Assembly: GCA_020847545.1 (NCBI GenBank)
Contig: JADLBV010000070.1
Location: 1 to 64,000, forward strand
DNA from: Phycisphaerales bacterium
Lineage (GTDB): Bacteria > Planctomycetota > Phycisphaerae > Tepidisphaerales > Tepidisphaeraceae
Direction: 5' to 3'
DNA length: 64,000 bases
The notes under the pieces are model-generated. The model was not told where the DNA came from, ran no database searches, and saw only the letters and a list, made by a program, of their open reading frames with translations. Shown here piece by piece: positions 33,890-42,241 of the stretch; the first letter of the stretch is position 1; the number at the start of each line of letters is the position of its first letter. Made by a program: the position numbers and the translations under genes.

Positions 33890-34642
33890 ATGAACTCGAA
33901 GTGGTTCAAGTACGCCGCCTCGGCCGTTGTGGCTGGAGGTATGGCGGTGGGTGGCCTGAGCAGCAGCGCTCAAGCCGGTTCGCTGGTCCTGGGTGACAGC
34001 GGCTGGAAGGCAAGCTGGTCATCGGCCTTTGACAACGCCGGCGGCACATTTGTGACGCTGACGGTTCTGGCGGAAGACGCCAACTCGGTGGTTTTGCAGA
34101 AAGTCGCCGCGTTCCGCGATGCTCCCGACCAGTACGGCTACATCAATGCGATCGAGATCAATTTTGAGCAGATCCGGTCGGATGCGAAGCCGAACATCAT
34201 CTTCACCAGCGAGCAGGTGTCCAATGACACCGGCACCTCGTGGAACGGGTTCAAGTTCATCATCGAAGATGGGCAGACCGGCACCCCCGCCGACACCCAG
34301 TTCGATGTGGACGCCACCTTCAACAGTGGTGACCCGTTTGACACCTCGCCCTTCAAGTTCATCAGCGCGACGGGCATCTCGTCCTCGCCGCAGGTGATCA
34401 CGGTTGGCGACGGCACGCTGGCCAATGGCGAAACCTGGCTGCCGGGCATCGGCGCCGGCGCGGGTGAGCTGGTGATCCATGGCGCTCCGGCGACCGATGG
34501 GTCCAAGCGGTTCGTCTTCAAGGAACAGCCCCTCCCAGGCAACGTCATCCCGCTTCCGGCGGCGATGTGGAGCGCCTTGTCGGGTCTGATCGGGCTTGGC
34601 GTTTTCGGCTCGGCCAAAGGCCTGCGCCGCAAGATGGCCTAA
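33890..34642 (+). CDS. Exported protein with PEP-CTERM-like sorting tail
   Basis: A 250-residue protein. The N-terminus (KWFKYAASAVVAGGMAVGG, then LSSSAQA) is a signal peptide with cleavage near residue 30. The middle is a beta-rich domain of unknown function. The C-terminus has IPLPAAMWSALSGLIGLG, a hydrophobic helix, then basic KGLRRKMA. This is the three-part layout of PEP-CTERM-type sorting signals, recognised by exosortase for anchoring or release at the surface. No exosortase gene lies in this window. The next gene has the same tail. Confidence 0.82.
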   Translation: MNSKWFKYAASAVVAGGMAVGGLSSSAQAGSLVLGDSGWKASWSSAFDNAGGTFVTLTVLAEDANSVVLQKVAAFRDAPDQYGYINAIEINFEQIRSDAKPNIIFTSEQVSNDTGTSWNGFKFIIEDGQTGTPADTQFDVDATFNSGDPFDTSPFKFISATGISSSPQVITVGDGTLANGETWLPGIGAGAGELVIHGAPATDGSKRFVFKEQPLPGNVIPLPAAMWSALSGLIGLGVFGSAKGLRRKMA

Positions 34643-34666
34643 GTGCTGATCCCGCACTGATTTTCC

Positions 34667-34712
34667 GCGAGGGCCGAAATCTTTCGGCCCTCGCTTTGTT
34701 TTTATATTTTTT
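34667..34712 (+). terminator. Strong intrinsic terminator after the first surface-protein gene
   Basis: GCGAGGGCCGAAA (34667-34679) pairs with TTTCGGCCCTCGC (34682-34694), directly followed by a T-rich tract (TTTGTTTTTATATTTTTT). It lies 25 bases after the stop codon. Confidence 0.9.
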
Positions 34713-34744
34713 ACATTTTGGCCTGTTTCCAAATCGTTTTGACG

Positions 34745-34774
34745 TTGCATCACATCGGGTGTAAACGCTAGAAT
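34745..34774 (+). promoter_or_regulatory. Putative promoter of the second surface-protein gene
   Basis: TTGCAT (34745-34750) and TAGAAT (34769-34774) match the hexamers upstream of the neighbouring surface-protein gene, here with an 18-base spacer. It lies downstream of that gene's terminator, so the two genes have separate transcripts. Confidence 0.55.
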
Positions 34775-34916
34775 GGTTATCAGACGCTCAGGGGACGTCT
34801 CCATAAGTGCTTTTTGTTCATGCACATACAGTGGGTGCGGGCGACAAGCCGGATTTTGTGCAACGGTTTGGCTCAGTGGGTGAGCGGGTCGCCTGTTTTT
34901 TTGTAAGGAGGTTTGT
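34775..34916 (+). promoter_or_regulatory. Structured 5' leader of the second surface-protein gene
   Basis: The leader holds TGCACA (34821-34826) pairing with TGTGCA (34857-34862), CAACGG (34861-34866), a hairpin GCTCA / TGAGC with loop GTGGG (34871-34885) and TAAGGAGG (34904-34911) before ATG 34917. Order and loop type match the leader of the first surface-protein gene. Confidence 0.45.
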
Positions 34917-35603
34917 ATGAAGTCGTATTGTGCGGCCATTTGCGCCGCGTTGCTGGGCACTTCTTTGGCGTATGCCCAGCCGGTTCCATTTGAGATCGGC
35001 GAGTCGGCCAATTTGACGCCGCCGGCAACATTCTCCGGATCGATGTCGTATGATCCGGTCCTTTCGCGGTTGACGGTGCTTTTGCAGAACGATTCGCCGT
35101 TGGACAATCTCGGTTCATTGACCGGGTTCGTGTTCAACAGCGATGGCGATGCCGTGGCGACCTATGCCGACCCGGATTTGAACGGCGGCTTTCAGGCCTT
35201 GAATGATGGGCCTGGGGCGGATGCCGGTGTGTTTGGTCAGTATGAATATGGGGCGGCGCTGGGCGGGGAATTTTTGAACGGCGGCGACCCGGACAATGGG
35301 TTTTTCCCGCTGGAATCGGGGAATTTCTTCTTTAACGTCACGATCAACGGCACCGCGGCCGGCGATGCGGTGAAGGTGGAGGATTTTCTGGCTCAAAACG
35401 GCGTCAACGGCACGATCGACGCCCCGTTGGCGGTGCGGTTCAGGGCCTTCGCGGATGGCGGCGACAACATCGTCGGCGTGAAGGCGAAAGTAACCCCCCC
35501 ACCATCGGCGATTCCTCTGCCGGCGGCGGCGTGGAGCGCGCTGTCGGGGTTGGCGCTGTTGCCGATGTTCAGGAAACGATTGGCCCGACAACGTCAATCG
35601 TAA
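34917..35603 (+). CDS. Second exported protein with PEP-CTERM-like sorting tail
   Basis: A 228-residue protein. A signal peptide (YCAAICAALLGTSLAYAQ) ends near residue 20, followed by a beta-rich domain with many Gly-Asp and Asn turns (NGGDPDNGFFPLESGNFFF). The C-terminal tail IPLPAAAWSALSGLALLPM followed by FRKRLARQRQS is nearly identical in its motif to that of the preceding gene. The body is unrelated at sight, so the two share sorting rather than function. It has its own promoter and terminator. Confidence 0.82.
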   Translation: MKSYCAAICAALLGTSLAYAQPVPFEIGESANLTPPATFSGSMSYDPVLSRLTVLLQNDSPLDNLGSLTGFVFNSDGDAVATYADPDLNGGFQALNDGPGADAGVFGQYEYGAALGGEFLNGGDPDNGFFPLESGNFFFNVTINGTAAGDAVKVEDFLAQNGVNGTIDAPLAVRFRAFADGGDNIVGVKAKVTPPPSAIPLPAAAWSALSGLALLPMFRKRLARQRQS

Positions 35604-35629
35604 AACCACCTCGGTACAATCGAATGAAT

Positions 35630-35665
35630 AGGATGGCTCGTGTCGGGCCATCCTTTTTTATTTGA
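35630..35665 (+). terminator. Intrinsic terminator after the second surface-protein gene
   Basis: AGGATGGC (35630-35637) pairs with GCCATCCT (35647-35654), followed by TTTTTATTT. It lies 27 bases after the stop codon. Confidence 0.85.
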
Positions 35666-35700
35666 TTATTTGCTTGTTGATTCGGGGGAAAAACGGCGGG

Positions 35701-36609
35701 TTATCCTTCGCCGCCGCCCAGTTCGCGGTTTTGGAAGAGCAACATGCCGGCGCTGAGGGCGAAAATGGCGTAGCAGAGGGCGTAAAGTGCGGCCACGCCC
35801 AGATAGAGCCAGATGGTGCTGAGGGCCACGGCGTTGATGTCGGCCGACAGGGCGCTGGATGAAAAGGCGATGGGTCGATAGACCGTCAATGTCCGCAGGT
35901 CAAAGGCTTCGAGATAGGGCAATACGACGCTCAGAGCGTAGGCCAGCCATTTGACCACCACTGGTTTGTCGGAGAGTGGCGGGCCGCTTAAGGGGAACAA
36001 AAATCGGGTCAGGTTGCCGGCGATGTACAGGATGATGACCACGGGCAGGTTGACCACCAGCGACACCCGCGTGGACAAGGCCACGCCGATGGCCGCCAGG
36101 ACGCTGATTTGGAGCCAAATGAGCAGTAAGCTGGGGATCAGGCCGGCCAGGTGCATGTATCGCAGATCCATGAGTTGGCGGATTTCACGCTCATCGAGCG
36201 TGGTGGTGCGGAGCTGGTAGTCGCTGGGGATGCGCCACCAGGTTGCAAGACACAAAACCGCCCCCAAAACCGCCACCGCCAGCAGGGCCGACAGGATGAT
36301 TCCCAGATATTTGCCCAGCAGCACCTCCCATTTGCGCACGGGCTTGCTCATCAGCGTCAGCATGGTGCGGTCTTCGATTTCGTCGAAGATCGATTTGCTG
36401 GTGGCGAAAAGGGTTGCGATCAGCACCAGCAACAAGACCACGTCCAACCCCACCGATTTGAACATGGTGGTGTCTTCGCCGAAGGTGAAAAAAGGCAACA
36501 TGCCGAAGATCACCAAAATCGCCGCCCCAAGGGCGATCAACAGCGAATAAATCGGCTCGACGACGGCCTCGCGAAACGTATGGCGCAGAATGACAAAGGT
36601 GCGATACAT
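35701..36609 (-). CDS. ABC-2 type transporter permease
   Basis: A 302-residue protein with about six transmembrane helices. The N-terminal ILRHTFREAVVEPIYSLLIALGA and the cytoplasmic segment SIFDEIEDRTMLTLMSKPVRKWEVLLGKYLG are typical of NosY/GldF-type ABC-2 permeases. It should export or move an envelope substrate together with an ATPase, but none is adjacent. A large periplasmic loop lies between residues 100 and 150. The substrate is unknown. Confidence 0.8.
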   Translation of the reverse strand: MYRTFVILRHTFREAVVEPIYSLLIALGAAILVIFGMLPFFTFGEDTTMFKSVGLDVVLLLVLIATLFATSKSIFDEIEDRTMLTLMSKPVRKWEVLLGKYLGIILSALLAVAVLGAVLCLATWWRIPSDYQLRTTTLDEREIRQLMDLRYMHLAGLIPSLLLIWLQISVLAAIGVALSTRVSLVVNLPVVIILYIAGNLTRFLFPLSGPPLSDKPVVVKWLAYALSVVLPYLEAFDLRTLTVYRPIAFSSSALSADINAVALSTIWLYLGVAALYALCYAIFALSAGMLLFQNRELGGGEG

Positions 36610-36655
36610 GCGAGGTGGGAGTGTACCGGCAGATGGGATGGGATGCCAGAAGTGC

Positions 36656-37480
36656 TTAAGTTTCCTTTTGCCGCTTAACTGGGCGATTAACTGGGCGATC
36701 CGATGCGGGAGAGTCGGGAGAAGCGGGTGGATTGGCCGCTCGGCGGAGGGAAGCGAGTTCCTTGGGTAAGAGCAGGCGGGATTGTCCGGGGTTTAAGCCA
36801 TCCAGTGTGAGCGGGCCGAAGCGAATCCGCGTCAGTTCACGCACCTTGTGACCCAGTTGAGCGAGCATTCGGCGGACCTGACGATTGCGCCCTTCGCGCA
36901 GGGTGATCTCCAACAGGCTTTTGTCGCGGGATCGTTTGACCAGACGGATTTGGCTGTGCGCGGTCTTGAATCCCTGGCCGCTGCGTCGGTCGGCCAACCA
37001 GATGCCTTTGGAGAGGGACTGCACCGTTTCGGGTTTGACATAGCCATCGACAAATGCGCGGTAAGTCTTTGATACACCATACTTTGGGTGCGTCAGTCGG
37101 TTGGTCAGATCGCCATCGTTGGTCAAGAGCAGCAGGCCTTTGGATTCGGCATCCAGCCGGCCGACGGGATAGACACGGGTGCGAAAATCGGGGGGGAGCA
37201 GGTCGATCGCCAGGCGTTGTTCACCTTGAGCGACGTTGGTGCAATAGACCCCCTTGGGTTTGTTCATGAGGATGTAGTAGCGTTTGTCGGATTTTTGCGG
37301 CCGAAGGCGCAGGGGCTGGTCGTCAATCTCGATGCGGTCTTTTTCCGGATCGACCATGATGGGAAGGTCGATCATGGTTTTGCCGTTGACGCTGATGCGC
37401 CCCTGGCGAACCATCTCCTCGATGTTTCGGCGGGAATCGACGCCGGCGTTGGCGAGAATCTTTTGGATGCGTTCTTTCAT
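36656..37480 (-). CDS. Pseudouridine synthase, RluB/RsuA family
   Basis: A 274-residue RNA-modifying enzyme. An S4 RNA-binding domain comes first (ERIQKILANAGVDSRRNIEE). The catalytic domain follows with the invariant aspartate in PVGRLDAESKGLLLLTNDG and KTYRAFVDG, then LREGRNRQVRRMLAQLGHKV. This is the RsuA/RluB/RluE/RluF subfamily, and RluB (23S position 2605) is the most common member outside the enterics. The tail is basic and proline-rich. Its start overlaps the queG stop by four bases (ATGA), so the two are coupled. Confidence 0.88.
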   Translation of the reverse strand: MKERIQKILANAGVDSRRNIEEMVRQGRISVNGKTMIDLPIMVDPEKDRIEIDDQPLRLRPQKSDKRYYILMNKPKGVYCTNVAQGEQRLAIDLLPPDFRTRVYPVGRLDAESKGLLLLTNDGDLTNRLTHPKYGVSKTYRAFVDGYVKPETVQSLSKGIWLADRRSGQGFKTAHSQIRLVKRSRDKSLLEITLREGRNRQVRRMLAQLGHKVRELTRIRFGPLTLDGLNPGQSRLLLPKELASLRRAANPPASPDSPASDRPVNRPVKRQKET

Positions 37481-38421
37481 GCGGAGTTAGTGTATCCCAT
37501 GATGTTTTGTCGTACGAGGGAGGCGTTGCGCTGGAGGATCGGCAGCTTGACCCGTTTCATGGCGCTGCGACGGAGATTTTGGCGATAATCCTCATCTTTC
37601 CAGCTTAATAGTTGTTCCAGATTGATGGTGCCGGATGGGAATCGCGGCTGGATGGCCGGGTCATTGGTGTCGGGGGCTTTGGTGTTCCATGGGCAGACTT
37701 CCTGACAGATGTCACAACCGAAGAGCCATTGGCCGATTTTCGGGTGAAATTCGGTTGGGATTTGCTCTTTGCGTTCGATGGTCAGATATGAAATGCAACG
37801 ACGTGCGTCCAGTTGATAGGGGGCGGTGATCGCGCCGGTGGGACAGGCGTCGATGCAACGCCGGCAGGTTCCGCAACGATCGACGGCCGGCTCGTCGGGG
37901 GGCAAAGGGAGTGTCGTCAGGATTTCGCCCAGTAAAACCCACGAGCCGATTTGGGGGTTGATGATGCAGGTGTGTTTGCCCACCCAACCGATGCCGGCGC
38001 GGGAAGCCAGTTCCTTTTCCATCACCGGGGCGGTGTCGACGGCGGCGCGGGTTTTGGCATCGGGATGCTGTTCGCGCAGCCAGTCGGCCAACTGATGAAG
38101 CCGATTTTTCATCAATTCGTGATAATCCTCGCCCAGTGCGTAACGGGCGATTTTGCCTTGTGGATTTTGGTCCGGCGGGGACAACGCAACATGATAATTC
38201 ATGGCGACGCAGATGATGCTTTGCGTGCCGGGGAAATAGATGGCCGGGTCGGTGCGTTCGTCGAAGCGGTTGTTCAGATATTGCATCGTGCCGGATTGGC
38301 CATCATCCAGCCATTGGCGGAGATAATCGCGATGGCGGGAGGGTTCGGCCGGGGCGATGCCGACCAGATCGAAGCCGAGTTGACGGCCCCGGCGTTTGAT
38401 GTCGGCGCAAAGGGCGTGCAT
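37477..38421 (-). CDS. queG: Epoxyqueuosine reductase
   Basis: A 314-residue cobalamin-dependent iron-sulfur enzyme that performs the last step of queuosine synthesis on tRNA. LGFDLVGIAPAEPSRHRDYL and AMNYH are N-terminal landmarks. Two [4Fe-4S] motifs are visible: CGTCRRCIDACPTGAI and CDICQEVCPWN. ATG 38421 begins the conserved domain; the frame continues upstream but there overlaps accD. It is eight bases downstream of the accD stop and overlaps the pseudouridine synthase gene, so two tRNA/rRNA modification genes are coupled. Confidence 0.93.
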   Translation of the reverse strand: MHALCADIKRRGRQLGFDLVGIAPAEPSRHRDYLRQWLDDGQSGTMQYLNNRFDERTDPAIYFPGTQSIICVAMNYHVALSPPDQNPQGKIARYALGEDYHELMKNRLHQLADWLREQHPDAKTRAAVDTAPVMEKELASRAGIGWVGKHTCIINPQIGSWVLLGEILTTLPLPPDEPAVDRCGTCRRCIDACPTGAITAPYQLDARRCISYLTIERKEQIPTEFHPKIGQWLFGCDICQEVCPWNTKAPDTNDPAIQPRFPSGTINLEQLLSWKDEDYRQNLRRSAMKRVKLPILQRNASLVRQNIMGYTNSA

Positions 38422-38429
38422 GGTCTGGG

Positions 38430-39269
38430 TTATTTGGCGGTGCAGAAATCGGCCAATCGGGCGATTTCGCTGCGCAAATCCTTGCGGTGGACCACAAAGT
38501 CGATGAAGCCGTGTTCTTCGAGAAACTCGCTGCGTTGAAACCCTTCGGGCAGTTCGACCTTGATCGTGTTCCAGATCGTTCGCGGGCCGGCAAAACCGAT
38601 CAATGCCTTGGGTTCGGCGATGATGAAGTCTCCGAGCATCGAAAAGGAGGCCGTCACCCCGCCGGTGGTTGGGTCGGCCAAAAGACTGATGAACAACCCC
38701 CCCGCATCGTCCAGCCGGGCCAATGCCGCGCTGGTTTTGGCCATCTGCATCAACGACAGGGTCGATTCCTGCATCCGCGCCCCGCCGGAGCAACTGACGA
38801 CCAGCAGGGGTAGTTTTTGGTCGGCCGCCGCCTCGATGGTGCGGGTGATTTTCTCACCCACGACGCTTCCCATCGACCCCATCATGAAGGTGGGGTCCAT
38901 CACGGCCATCAGGATCGGCCGGCCTTTGATGAATCCCTTGCCGCAGACCACGGCGTCGGGGTTGCCGGTCTTGGTCTGTTCGGATTTCAGGCGGTCCTTG
39001 TAGGCTTTTTTGTCAACGAATTTCAGCGGGTCGGCCGGCTCGATGTCGGCATACAGCTCCTCAAAACTGCCCGGATCAACAAGCTGCTCGATCCGCGTGC
39101 GGGCCGAGATGCGAAAATGGTTGTCGCACGAGGGGCAGACATGCAACGATTCCTCAACCGCCTTGCGAAAGAGCATCTCCTCGCATTCGGGGCAGCGCAT
39201 CCACAGCCCTTCGGGAATCCCTTCATTCTTCCGGGCCGCCTTGTCCGTTTCACCTGGGATTTGTGACAT
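38430..39269 (-). CDS. accD: Acetyl-CoA carboxylase, carboxyltransferase beta subunit
   Basis: A 279-residue subunit that with AccA moves the carboxyl group from biotin to acetyl-CoA for fatty acid synthesis. A four-cysteine zinc finger is at about residues 24-47 (MRCPECEEML and LHVCPSCDNHF). The crotonase-like core has MGSMGSVVGEKI, SCSGGARMQES and PTTGGVTASFSMLGD, and ends with IGFAGPRTIWNTI. ATG 39269 has GAGG eight bases upstream; longer starts at 39287 and 39311 exist. Confidence 0.95.
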   Translation of the reverse strand: MSQIPGETDKAARKNEGIPEGLWMRCPECEEMLFRKAVEESLHVCPSCDNHFRISARTRIEQLVDPGSFEELYADIEPADPLKFVDKKAYKDRLKSEQTKTGNPDAVVCGKGFIKGRPILMAVMDPTFMMGSMGSVVGEKITRTIEAAADQKLPLLVVSCSGGARMQESTLSLMQMAKTSAALARLDDAGGLFISLLADPTTGGVTASFSMLGDFIIAEPKALIGFAGPRTIWNTIKVELPEGFQRSEFLEEHGFIDFVVHRKDLRSEIARLADFCTAK

Positions 39270-39501
39270 CTGATCCACCTCAACCATCAAACAACCCCAT
39301 ATCGTCCGCATGACAGGCCTGATTGCAAGGCCATTGGGGAGAGAATTATCCCCGGCTTAAAGGCATCTTGCTGGGACGGTGCATCTATTCCGCCAAGTTC
39401 GCTGAATTTTCAGAGGGAAATCAAAAAACCTTCCTGACCCCGTTTTTTTGTTCGAGGCCATTGGAGAGGATTTTGCGGGTGGATTGTAATGCTGCTTACT
39501 G

Positions 39502-40395
39502 TCAGGCCCGTGATTCGGAGGCGCAGGCTTGGTGATAATCGCACAGGGCCTGACGCCAGGGGCGCATGGGGTGGCCGAGGGTTGAATCGAGGGTGGAGGT
39601 GTCCAGTACGCTGTATGCGGGGCGGTGGGCGGCGGTGGGTTTGGTTTTTTTCCATTCGGCGGAGGATTGCGGGGTGAGGTCGGCTAAGAGATTGAATTCA
39701 TCCAAGATCGCCCTTGTGAATTCATACCAACTGGCCGTGCCCTGATTGACGGCGTGAAAGAGGCCGGCGGCCTGTCGGTCGATCAGTTCCAATGTGGCGG
39801 CCGCCAGATCGGCGGTGTAGGTGGGTGATCCGATCTGGTCATTGACGACCTTGAGCGGTTTGCCGGCGTGGGCGGCGGCCAGGATGGTTCGCGGGAAACA
39901 GGGGCCATCTTCACCATAGAGCCATGCCGTGCGCAGGATCAGCCAGCCTGAGGGGTTGATTTGCTGGATTTGCTGTTCGCCGAGGAGTTTGGATCGGCCG
40001 TACGCCGACAAGGGATTGGTCGAATCGGTCGGGCGATAGGGCAAAACGCCGTTCCCATCAAAGACAAAATCGGTGCTGAAATGGACCAGTTTCGCGCCGA
40101 TTTGAACAGCGTTTTGGGCCAACAGCCCGACCGCGTGGCCATTGATCGCATCGGCCTTTTCGGGTTCCTGTTCGCACAAATCGACCTTGGCGTGGGCGGC
40201 ACAATTGATCAGCAATGTCGGGCGATGGGTGGCAAACAGATCGGCCACTGCATTTGCGTTGGTGATGTCACACTGCTGACGATCCAGCGAAACAAAGGAT
40301 GTTCCACGCGCCGACAATTGGCGTGCGATGGCGGTGGCGAGCATCCCCCGGCCGCCGACGATTACGGTGCGAGAATAACGATCGGCGCTGTTCAT
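39502..40395 (-). CDS. rfbD: dTDP-4-dehydrorhamnose reductase
   Basis: A 297-residue NAD(P)-dependent reductase making dTDP-L-rhamnose in the last step of the pathway. The Rossmann motif is VGGRGMLATAIARQL, then CAAHAKVDLCEQEPEKA, HFSTDFVFDG and the catalytic YGRSKLLGE. ATG 40395 overlaps the rfbB stop by four bases (ATGA). The order on the minus strand is rfbA, rfbB, rfbD, without rfbC. A longer in-frame start at 40458 lies inside rfbB and is not used. Confidence 0.92.
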   Translation of the reverse strand: MNSADRYSRTVIVGGRGMLATAIARQLSARGTSFVSLDRQQCDITNANAVADLFATHRPTLLINCAAHAKVDLCEQEPEKADAINGHAVGLLAQNAVQIGAKLVHFSTDFVFDGNGVLPYRPTDSTNPLSAYGRSKLLGEQQIQQINPSGWLILRTAWLYGEDGPCFPRTILAAAHAGKPLKVVNDQIGSPTYTADLAAATLELIDRQAAGLFHAVNQGTASWYEFTRAILDEFNLLADLTPQSSAEWKKTKPTAAHRPAYSVLDTSTLDSTLGHPMRPWRQALCDYHQACASESRA

Positions 40396-41426
40396 CGTCC
40401 GGTGTATTGCTGCTGATAATATTTGAGATATTCCCCGCTTTTGATGCCGCGCCACCATGATTCGTGGGTGCGATACCAGTCGATGGTGGTTTGGATCGCC
40501 TGTTCAAAACGGTGTTTGGGTTCCCAACCCAGTTCATTTTTCATTTTGCCCGCGTCGATGGCATATCTGCGGTCGTGGCCGGGGCGATCTTTGACGTATT
40601 GCACCGACTCATCCCAGTTTTTGCCCATCTGGAGAAGAACGACCTCGGTGATGCGCCGATTGGTCAATTCGTTGTTGCCGCCGATGTTGTAGACCTCGCC
40701 CATGCGCCCCTTGTTCAGCACCGTCCAGATGGCGTCGCAGTGGTCTTCAACGTAGAGCCAGTCGCGAACGTTCATCCCATCGCCATACAACGGAACCTTT
40801 TTCCCTTCCATCAGGTTGGTGACGAAGAGGGGAATCAGTTTTTCAGGGAAATGGTACGGCCCGTAGTTGTTGCTGCATCGCGTCGTCAGGACGGGCAGGC
40901 CGAAGGTATGGAAATAAGACCGCACCAGACAATCGCCCGCGGCCTTGGAGGCCGAATAAGGGGAATTGGGCTGCAATGGGGTCTCTTCGGTGAATTTGAT
41001 CTCCGGTTGATCTTCCGGCAGCGTGCCATAAACCTCATCGGTGCTGACCTGGAGATATTTATCGACGCCCAGCCCTTTGGCGACATCCAACAAGACCTGT
41101 GTCCCCACGACATTGGTCTGGATAAAAGGCCCGGACCCCATGATCGAGCGGTCCACATGCGATTCGGCCGCGAAATGGACCACTTCGCGAATCTGATGTT
41201 GGCGCCAGATCTCCTCGATCTGTTTGGCGTCGCAGATGTCGGCCTTCACGAAGACCAGTTTTTTGGGGTATTTTTCGAGCAGGTCCTGTAGGTTGGCAAG
41301 ATTTCCCGCGTAGGTCAGCTTGTCCAAGGCGACGATGAAAACATCCTCCCCCCGGCCAAGCAGCAGGCGGACGAAATTACTGCCGATAAACCCGGCCGCG
41401 CCGGTCACTAAAATCCGACGACTCAC
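40392..41426 (-). CDS. rfbB: dTDP-glucose 4,6-dehydratase
   Basis: A 344-residue extended SDR that converts dTDP-glucose to dTDP-4-keto-6-deoxyglucose. GAAGFIGSNF is near residue 8, HFAAESHVDRS follows, then STDEVYG with the TDE catalytic triad residues and YSASKAAGD with the YxxxK. The start is a GTG at 41426 that overlaps the rfbA stop (GTGA) and has AAGGAG five bases upstream. It is the middle gene of the dTDP-rhamnose operon. Confidence 0.95.
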   Translation of the reverse strand: MSRRILVTGAAGFIGSNFVRLLLGRGEDVFIVALDKLTYAGNLANLQDLLEKYPKKLVFVKADICDAKQIEEIWRQHQIREVVHFAAESHVDRSIMGSGPFIQTNVVGTQVLLDVAKGLGVDKYLQVSTDEVYGTLPEDQPEIKFTEETPLQPNSPYSASKAAGDCLVRSYFHTFGLPVLTTRCSNNYGPYHFPEKLIPLFVTNLMEGKKVPLYGDGMNVRDWLYVEDHCDAIWTVLNKGRMGEVYNIGGNNELTNRRITEVVLLQMGKNWDESVQYVKDRPGHDRRYAIDAGKMKNELGWEPKHRFEQAIQTTIDWYRTHESWWRGIKSGEYLKYYQQQYTGR

Positions 41427-42160
41427 GCAGTCTCCTTGTTGGCCCCGTTCTGGGCGATGGCGTTGCACGCCTTGAGGTAAAAATCGATGTTCTCCCCCGC
41501 ATCGGCCCAGAACCCGTTGACCGGGTCGGCCGTCATTTCGCCCCGGTCGATGTAGGCGTTGTTGACATCCGTGATTTCCAACTCGTTGCGGGCGGAGGGT
41601 TTAAGTGTTTTGACGATCTCAAAGACCTTGGAATCGTAAAAATAGATGCCGATGACGGCCATGTTGCTCTTGGGTTCCTTGGGCTTTTCGACGATGCGCA
41701 CCACCCGTTCACCATCCATCTCGGCGACGCCGTAGGCCTTGGGGTTTTCCACTTTGGAGAGCAGGATTTTGGCCCCCTGGCCCTGGTGACGGAAGCGCTT
41801 GACGCTTTCGCGGATCGAATATTCGAGGATGTTGTCACCGAGGATCAAGCAGATCGAATCACCATCGGCGAAGCGTTCGGCCAATCCCAGCGCCTGGGCG
41901 ATACCGCCGGCCCCGTCCTGGTAGGTATAATTGAGGTTCTTGAAGCCAAATTCATGGCCATTGCCCAACAGGCGGATAAAATCTCCGCTGTTGTTGCCGC
42001 CGGTGACCAGCAAAACCTCCTCGATGCCGGCCTTGGCCATACATTCGAGGGGATAATAGATCATCGGCTTGTCATAGACAGGCAGCAGGTGTTTGTTGGT
42101 GACCTTGGTCAACGGGAACAAACGACTGCCGGTCCCACCGGCGAGAATGACACCTTTCAT
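41423..42160 (-). CDS. rfbA: Glucose-1-phosphate thymidylyltransferase (short form)
   Basis: A 245-residue nucleotidyltransferase that makes dTDP-glucose from dTTP and glucose 1-phosphate. GVILAGGTGSRLFPLTKVTNK at residues 3-23 is the nucleotide-binding loop; QDGAGGIAQALGLAE and LGDNILE follow. The enzyme is shorter than the roughly 290-residue E. coli RmlA, lacking part of the C-terminal region that forms the allosteric site; such short forms are common in bacteria and archaea. It starts the rfbABD operon. Confidence 0.9.
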   Translation of the reverse strand: MKGVILAGGTGSRLFPLTKVTNKHLLPVYDKPMIYYPLECMAKAGIEEVLLVTGGNNSGDFIRLLGNGHEFGFKNLNYTYQDGAGGIAQALGLAERFADGDSICLILGDNILEYSIRESVKRFRHQGQGAKILLSKVENPKAYGVAEMDGERVVRIVEKPKEPKSNMAVIGIYFYDSKVFEIVKTLKPSARNELEITDVNNAYIDRGEMTADPVNGFWADAGENIDFYLKACNAIAQNGANKETA

Positions 42161-42241
42161 GCGATTACCTCATGCGATATATCGGTCCATGACGCAAAGC
42201 ACTATCGTAGCGAAATTCCAAATTTCGACCAAGGACCGGTA

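Noticed and set aside
33724-34916. Known riboswitch (for example c-di-GMP-I) in the two leaders
   Set aside because: The conserved cores of the riboswitch classes I know are not present; only the shared hairpin and CAACGG are reported.
34019-35137. A 372-codon minus-strand frame opposite the two surface-protein genes
   Set aside because: It crosses a strong plus-strand terminator and both plus-strand genes have signal peptides, good ribosome binding sites and sorting tails.
37477-38793. A longer version of queG starting inside accD
   Set aside because: The added 124 residues are antisense-like in composition and overlap accD; the conserved domain starts at 38421.
39323-39535. A 70-codon plus-strand frame between accD and rfbD
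   Set aside because: No ribosome binding site, no motif, and it runs into the end of rfbD.
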